Assembly: GCF_004345265.1 (NCBI RefSeq)
Contig: NZ_SLUM01000017.1
Location: 1 to 64,000, forward strand
Length of the DNA stretch: 64,000 bases
DNA from: Allofournierella massiliensis
GTDB lineage: Bacteria; Bacillota; Clostridia; Oscillospirales; Ruminococcaceae
Direction of reading: 5' to 3'
Position numbers and translations under genes: made by a program. Shown here piece after piece: positions 59,343-64,000 of the stretch (position 1 is the stretch's first letter; each line of letters opens with the position of its first letter). The notes under the pieces were generated by a model. That model saw only the letters and a list, made by a program, of their open reading frames with translations. It did not search any database and was not told the DNA's origin.

Positions 59343-61364
59343 TTAAGCCACACCGGCCATGCGGAAAAATTCCTCCGGCGTCAGCACCGGGATATCCAGT
59401 TCCCGCGCCTTGGACAGCTTGCTGCCGGCTTTCTCGCCGCAGACCAGATAATCGGTCTTGCGGGTCACCGAACTGCCGGCCACTGCCCCCAATGAGGCGA
59501 TCAGGCTGTTCATTTCGTCGCGGGTGTAAGGCTCGACCTTTCCCGTGACCACAATGGTCTTTCCGGAAAAAGAATTGTCCCTGTTGATGGTCTGGTTGTC
59601 GGCCTCCACCGGTTTCTGAATGTTCATCATCATCTGCAATTCCTCCCAAATACAGAAATTTTCTTCCTTGTTAAACCACTCTTGAATGTTGTTGTGCAGC
59701 GTCTCTCCAAAGTCCGGAAGCTGTCGGAAGTCATAGCCCCCATAGACGGCATCCCGGAATTCGTCCAGACTGCCGTGAAATTCCCGGCAAAGGACCTTGC
59801 TGGCGGTATTGCCGACCATCGGGATGTCCATGGCGATAACATACCGCTCGAATGTCGTGCTGCGGCTCTGCTGGATGGCGTCCCAAAGACGCTGCCAGGA
59901 CTTTTCACCGAAACCGTCCATCCGGATGATCTCATTCCTATGTTGATCCAGGCGGTAAATGTCCAGATAGCTGTGTATCCAGCCGCGGCCAATCAGCTTT
60001 TCCAGCGTTCCTTCCGACAGTCCCTCAATGTTCATGGCCTTTTTGCTCACAAAATGGACGAACTGTTTAAGGCGCCGGGTCTCGCAGGCGGCGTTGTCGC
60101 AGAACAAGGTCTTGATGACCCGTTCCTCGCCGTTTTCACCGCGGCCACTGGTTTCGTGGATTCTGGTCGGCTCTCCGCAGCAGGGGCACTGGTGCGGGAT
60201 TACGGCATCCATAGAAAAATTGCCCCGATCCAGGTTTTCCTCCACATGGGGAATGATCATGTTTCGCTTGCTCACCAGGATACGGCAGCCCGGCGCCAAT
60301 TCCAGATCCTCAATGAAGGACAGGTTGTGCAGGCTGGCTCTGGACACTTCGCATCCGTCGATCTCCACCGGCTCAAAAATGGCAACCGGGGCAATCTCGC
60401 CGGTGCGGCCGGGCGTCCATTCAATCGTCTGGAGCTTTGTCTGGAACAAATCATCCTCAAATTTGAAGGCAAGGCCGTCCTTGTAGTGATGGCCCGTGCG
60501 CCCGCAGCTTTTGGACAGCGCGATGTCGTTGTAAGTAATAACGATACCGTCAATGGGAATATCAGCGTCCGCCGCATACTCCTTGAGCTGACGGATACCG
60601 TCCTCGGTTTCCTTCTGCGTCAAAGGGCGCTTGGTGACCATGTACTTGCAGGGCAGAAAGCCCAGCGGCCGCAGCGCCTTGAGGCGCTCCGACTTGCGAG
60701 GCAATTCCTCCATGCCCTCCAGCACATTGAACGGCATGAACATCAGTCGCCGTCCCAGACAGGTCCCGGCGTCAAACAGGCGCACCGAGCCGGCCGCCAG
60801 ATTGCGGCCGTTCTTGTAGGGTTTCCCATCGCTGTCCACCAGAGTGGTCTTCAGCTGTTCAAAATCGCTGGGACGGATGAACGCCTCGCCGGTGACCACC
60901 AGGCGGTCTTCATATTGGATATTCTCGGGGATGCCGCCAATAGCGCGGGTGTTGTGGGTCACGATTTCGCCCACATCACCGTCGCCCCGGGTAGCTGCCT
61001 CCACCAATTTGCCCCCTTCATAGGTCAGCTTGATGGTAAGGCCGTCCAACTTGAGCATGAACATCACCTGATGCTCTCCCATAAAGCGGCACAAATCCTC
61101 CGCATTCTTCACTTTTTCCAGAGACAGCAGCGGAATCGAGTGATTTGTTTTTTCCAGTTTGCTGACCGCCGGGTATCCTACGGTATTGGTGGGCGAATTT
61201 GACATCTGGACGCCCGTTGCACTTTCCAGGTCCTGCAGTTCCTCAAACAATCGGTCATAGACCGCATCGCTGACGCTTGGGCTGTTGAGATTGTAATACT
61301 CATTCCGGTAGCGGTTGAGCCGGTCGTTCAGCTCCCGCTGCTTCATCAACAAATTCTGGTCCAT
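59343..61364 (-). CDS. ligA: NAD-dependent DNA ligase (LigA-like)
   Basis: A 673-residue ligase: Ia domain, adenylation motif KLDG (LKLDGLTIKL, near residue 105), OB fold, four-Cys zinc finger (CPCCGEPTRI ... FCDNAACETR), helix-hairpin-helix repeats and a C-terminal BRCT domain (SFSGKTIVVTGKVEPYTRDEMNSLIASLGAVAGSSVTRKTDYLVCGEKAGSK). This is full-length and probably active. It lies in an operon with plasmid-type genes, so it is an accessory ligase rather than the housekeeping one. Confidence 0.93.
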   Translation of the reverse strand: MDQNLLMKQRELNDRLNRYRNEYYNLNSPSVSDAVYDRLFEELQDLESATGVQMSNSPTNTVGYPAVSKLEKTNHSIPLLSLEKVKNAEDLCRFMGEHQVMFMLKLDGLTIKLTYEGGKLVEAATRGDGDVGEIVTHNTRAIGGIPENIQYEDRLVVTGEAFIRPSDFEQLKTTLVDSDGKPYKNGRNLAAGSVRLFDAGTCLGRRLMFMPFNVLEGMEELPRKSERLKALRPLGFLPCKYMVTKRPLTQKETEDGIRQLKEYAADADIPIDGIVITYNDIALSKSCGRTGHHYKDGLAFKFEDDLFQTKLQTIEWTPGRTGEIAPVAIFEPVEIDGCEVSRASLHNLSFIEDLELAPGCRILVSKRNMIIPHVEENLDRGNFSMDAVIPHQCPCCGEPTRIHETSGRGENGEERVIKTLFCDNAACETRRLKQFVHFVSKKAMNIEGLSEGTLEKLIGRGWIHSYLDIYRLDQHRNEIIRMDGFGEKSWQRLWDAIQQSRSTTFERYVIAMDIPMVGNTASKVLCREFHGSLDEFRDAVYGGYDFRQLPDFGETLHNNIQEWFNKEENFCIWEELQMMMNIQKPVEADNQTINRDNSFSGKTIVVTGKVEPYTRDEMNSLIASLGAVAGSSVTRKTDYLVCGEKAGSKLSKARELDIPVLTPEEFFRMAGVA

Positions 61365-61684
61365 CAGACCGCCTCCTTTTCTAAAACACGGAACGCCATA
61401 ATCAGCGTCTCCGCCGTATGTTCGCTACGGGTGTACGACTTACACACCCCATCTTCAAATTCCCAGGTGCGCGCGGCTCCCCACCAGAGGATGGCGCCGC
61501 GCCCCTCGTTTGCCGCATTGAGCTTCGGATCGGGCGGATTGAGCGTTTTGGTATAAAAGCCCTGGGTATTGACCCAAGTGACCTCCCGCAGCTGCCCAAT
61601 GCACCCCGGCCGGCAGTGGCCAATGACTTCCAGACGCATACCAGGCCGAAGAGCGCGTTTGAGCTGGTTCAGGTTTTTAATCAT
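61364..61684 (-). CDS. Small unknown protein upstream of ligA
   Basis: A 106-residue protein (MIKNLNQLKRALRPGMRLEVIGHCRPGCIGQLREVTWVNTQGFYTK...AAR TWEFEDG) that looks like a small beta-barrel. Its stop shares a base with the ligA start. ATG 61684 overlaps the previous gene by 8 bases. No family recognised. Confidence 0.7.
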   Translation of the reverse strand: MIKNLNQLKRALRPGMRLEVIGHCRPGCIGQLREVTWVNTQGFYTKTLNPPDPKLNAANEGRGAILWWGAARTWEFEDGVCKSYTRSEHTAETLIMAFRVLEKEAV

Positions 61685-61895
61685 GCCGCACCATCCTTTC
61701 CCTGTCCGGGGCATACCGGCCAAAATTCAATTCCCGGATGATGCTCTGGATCGTCTCATCATCATCCCATTTTGCTGTGAGGACGGCCCGTTCCGGCCCC
61801 TCTCCTGTGTGTACGCTTACCTCGCTGCCATAAATCTGCATCAGCACATCGGGGCGCTGGGCGCAGACCACGGCCAGATTTCCAAGCTGTTTCAT
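61677..61895 (-). CDS. Small unknown protein
   Basis: A 72-residue protein (MKQLGNLAVVCAQRPDVLMQIYGSEVSVHTGEG...FGRYAPDRER). Overlaps the following gene by 8 bases. It is of a type frequently seen in ICE operons; no function assigned. Confidence 0.65.
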   Translation of the reverse strand: MKQLGNLAVVCAQRPDVLMQIYGSEVSVHTGEGPERAVLTAKWDDDETIQSIIRELNFGRYAPDRERMVRHD

Positions 61896-61907
61896 GGAGT
61901 TCTCCTT

Positions 61908-62390
61908 TCATGCCGTATAAAGCCAGACCACTACCGGCCGGCTCAAATCGGCAGTCTCATAATTCTTTCGCACTTTGACGGGGCGGTAATTCCCATCCAG
62001 TTCGCATTCCACACTCTGTTCAATACGGCCTCCGTGCTGGGCCAAACATTCCCGGAACGCACGCAGGGTATCCAGACGCACCGCCAGCGGGTCGCTTTCC
62101 CTGCATCGCAGCTCCGCACAGTACACATATCTGTGTGGATTTCCCTTGATCAGAAAGCCATAGGTCATATACAGACGGCACTTGCGTTCCCGCTCCCGTT
62201 CGATATGTTTTACATAAGCTACACCAGCCTTACCGCCTTGGGTCATACAGAGATAGCCCATTTTCCGGCGCTGTTCACCTGACAGTGGGATCTGCTCCAT
62301 TTTCTGTCCCGGCAGCCCTTTAAAAGCACGGAAACTCTCAGGCGCATATCTGTAACCGCGTATCTCATACTCAAATCCTTTTTTCCCCAT
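61908..62390 (-). CDS. Unknown operon protein (160 aa)
   Basis: A basic, beta-rich protein (GFEYEIRGYRYAPESFRAFKGL..., KMGYLCMTQGGKAGVAYVKHIERERERKCRLYMTYGF). GGAGG precedes ATG 62390; longer frames lack a ribosome site. It lies between the PcfJ-like gene and the small genes; function unknown. Confidence 0.65.
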   Translation of the reverse strand: MGKKGFEYEIRGYRYAPESFRAFKGLPGQKMEQIPLSGEQRRKMGYLCMTQGGKAGVAYVKHIERERERKCRLYMTYGFLIKGNPHRYVYCAELRCRESDPLAVRLDTLRAFRECLAQHGGRIEQSVECELDGNYRPVKVRKNYETADLSRPVVVWLYTA

Positions 62391-62414
62391 CAGGGACCTC
62401 CATTCTATAAAAGT

Positions 62415-62443
62415 GGGCCGGACGTCCCAAAGGACGCCCGGCC
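62415..62443. terminator. Hairpin after the PcfJ-like gene
   Basis: GGGCCGG-A-CGTCC and GGACG-C-CCGGCC form a stem around CAAA. No T-run; position suggests attenuation or mRNA processing inside the operon. Confidence 0.5.
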
Positions 62444-62455
62444 ATTGAACCTGCC

Positions 62456-64000
62456 TCACGCGGCGGCAGGTAACGCCTGCGGCTGCATGACTTCCGTATT
62501 TTCCATTAAGTCGGCCAGCAGCACATCTGCCAGCAGACGGCCAGCCAGATGCCCGGTGTGGATAATCACACGGTCTTTTCGCATCTGGATAAATTCCTCT
62601 TTCCGCAGCTCACGGCTCCGTTCGGCCAGCTTCAGGTCGCGGCCGGTAAGGCGGGCCGCAATGACCTTCTGCCATTTGATCAGGAATTCTGTTGCCTGTT
62701 CAATATCTTCATACTGCCGGTCAAACAAAGTGCGCTTCTGACGAACTGTTCCATCTGGTTCAATCTCCAGAGTATAGTAGGGATCGTTAGGTTCCTCCGT
62801 CCGGCGCAGGAACATGATGAAGCTTTCCCGGCGTTCCATGCGGTCATAGTACCGCTCGCCGGCGCCATCATTGCCGACACAGTGATGAAGCATGCGCCCC
62901 TCCTTGATGATTTCAAAGATGTCTTGGGGCGCAAGCACCGTGTAGTCGTCATCGCTGTAGGCATATTTTTCCTGCAGTTCCGCACAGATGGCATTAACAT
63001 GGGGATATTTCGCCGCCATTTTTGACGCCTGCTCTTCCAGACTCCCGGCTTCACTCTGAAGGACCAGTTCATCGTGCCGCTGGCGCAGTTTGCGCACACG
63101 GTAGACGATCTCATCGCTGGTGTCATAGTGCAGCCGTTCCGCCATAGCAAGATAGTCCTGCCAGGTGGTCAGCGCCTGCTGGCAGCTGCCATCAAAATAC
63201 TCTTTTTGTCGCTCCAGATAATTTTTGATCTGCACCAGGCTCATTCGGTCTGCGATAAACACCAGATCCTTGGCGCTGATCTGTTCCTTTTTGCTCCAGC
63301 GCAGCATGTCGTCCGTGATACGCTGTCCGGTCCGCTTCTCAAGCTGCAGCCAGGCCAAAGTTTCTGTGTCTCCATCCATCTGCCGCAGGCGGCGGAATTT
63401 TGAGGCATCCAGACCCAGAGCGCGGATCAGCCCGGGCTCACTGGGGTTCAGCACCAGCTTCCGCACGTTGTCGCAGTTATGGAAACACTCCTTTGTCAGC
63501 CGCTGCAGTCCAGCCTTCCAGATCTGCTCCATCTGGGGAAGCCTTTTCCAGACTGCCAGGTATTTTTCAGGATCAGTGATCGGATGGCTTCGTATCCACT
63601 CGGCCAAGCCGGTTTGACGAAGTTCTTTTTTCTCCAGGCTGGGCAAAGTCTTTCCATATACCCGGCCGGATTGATCACCATAATAAGCGTAATAGCAGGG
63701 GCTTCCCGCGATCCAGCGTGTTTCCCGCTGGCAGTACATCCCCCAGTAATAGGAACGGATTTCGCCGGTGCGGTCATAAATCGAACGCCGGAACTCATGC
63801 CAATAGGACTCGCTGTGCGGCAGGGTATCCTTTCGGTAGGTCCTGTCCGCCCGGAATTCCCGAACGACAAATCCATCCCTGCACCGCTGGACCAGATAAG
63901 CATAATACTTATCTGTTTGAAAATAGCCTGCGCGCCCCAAAGCCTTGAACACCACAGGATGGCGGCAGCGGATACAGCGTCCCTCTTTGTTGTGGTAGGG
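62456..64000 (-). CDS. PcfJ-like protein (partial at window edge)
   Basis: At least 514 residues, open to the window end. The first visible residues carry CIRC, probably a zinc-binding pair. The C-terminal third has the PcfJ block: VLAPQDIFEIIKEGRMLHHCVG, YYDRMERRESFIMFLRRTEEPNDPYYTLEI. PcfJ-like proteins accompany conjugative plasmids and ICEs; their role is not clear. First of the operon seen here. The GTG at 63955 is inside the frame and not a start. Confidence 0.8.
   Translation of the reverse strand, partial: PYHNKEGRCIRCRHPVVFKALGRAGYFQTDKYYAYLVQRCRDGFVVREFRADRTYRKDTLPHSESYWHEFRRSIYDRTGEIRSYYWGMYCQRETRWIAGSPCYYAYYGDQSGRVYGKTLPSLEKKELRQTGLAEWIRSHPITDPEKYLAVWKRLPQMEQIWKAGLQRLTKECFHNCDNVRKLVLNPSEPGLIRALGLDASKFRRLRQMDGDTETLAWLQLEKRTGQRITDDMLRWSKKEQISAKDLVFIADRMSLVQIKNYLERQKEYFDGSCQQALTTWQDYLAMAERLHYDTSDEIVYRVRKLRQRHDELVLQSEAGSLEEQASKMAAKYPHVNAICAELQEKYAYSDDDYTVLAPQDIFEIIKEGRMLHHCVGNDGAGERYYDRMERRESFIMFLRRTEEPNDPYYTLEIEPDGTVRQKRTLFDRQYEDIEQATEFLIKWQKVIAARLTGRDLKLAERSRELRKEEFIQMRKDRVIIHTGHLAGRLLADVLLADLMENTEVMQPQALPAAA

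Noticed and set aside
59682-61202. A 506-codon plus-strand open frame
   Set aside because: It is antisense to the DNA ligase, whose motifs are complete.

Overview
The window looks like the accessory genome of a gut-type Clostridia (Bacillota, probably Oscillospiraceae or Lachnospiraceae). The evidence is strong GGAGG ribosome binding sites with frequent GTG/TTG starts, BceRS-AB-like operons, an ECF/YbtPQ-like importer, MobP3-type relaxase genes, a PcfJ-like protein and mosaic base composition. No rRNA, CRISPR array or core housekeeping block is visible; the only RNA gene is a tRNA-Pro(UGG). Family names come from motifs and layout, not from searches.

Layout. (1) 0.1-1.3 kb: an ABC-2-like permease and a receiver-less winged-helix protein (wHTH copy 1). 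(2) 1.3-14.6 kb, mostly minus strand: Fic toxin with VbhA-like antitoxin, a small HTH and sigma-like pair, an iron/metallophore importer (DtxR repressor, two YbtP/YbtQ-like ABC exporter-fold importers, double EcfA, EcfT, EcfS, divergent AraC regulator), a SLOG protein, an XRE regulator and a ParR/ParM segregation pair, ending at the cut-off 3' tail of another wHTH gene. (3) 14.8-15.5 kb: a BceR-like response regulator and the first codons of its sensor kinase. (4) 15.5-44.8 kb: a ~29 kb integrated mobilizable island that splits the kinase gene. It holds a tandem recombinase pair; a Hachiman defence operon with an extra Rx4H (HEPN-like) gene; an AlbA_2 regulator; a type I restriction-modification locus with four accessory genes; a single-chain SIR2-APAZ-MID-PIWI short Argonaute; then a sigma-like membrane protein, a replication-initiator-like protein, an RHH mobilization protein, a relaxase with Sel1 repeats, excisionase, integrase and tRNA-Pro. 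(5) 44.8-49.4 kb: the rest of the sensor kinase, BceA, BceB and wHTH copy 2. (6) 49.4-52.9 kb: an ABC exporter with two HTH regulators that share an operator, and wHTH copy 3. (7) 53-64 kb: a broken sigma gene beside a YrvL-like protein, then a tight ~10 kb minus-strand operon of plasmid/ICE type (PcfJ-like, three small proteins, NAD-dependent DNA ligase, two very large unknown proteins and a third unknown).

How it fits together. The island stacks three mechanistically different anti-phage systems (Hachiman nuclease-helicase, type I RM, NAD-depleting short Argonaute) between its recombination and mobilization modules, so it can be read as a mobile defence island. Its insertion separated the BceR regulator (14.8 kb) from its kinase, transporter and operator (45-49 kb). 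The near-identical wHTH genes sit at almost every boundary between cargo blocks and look like either recombination substrates or a repeatedly appended regulator.
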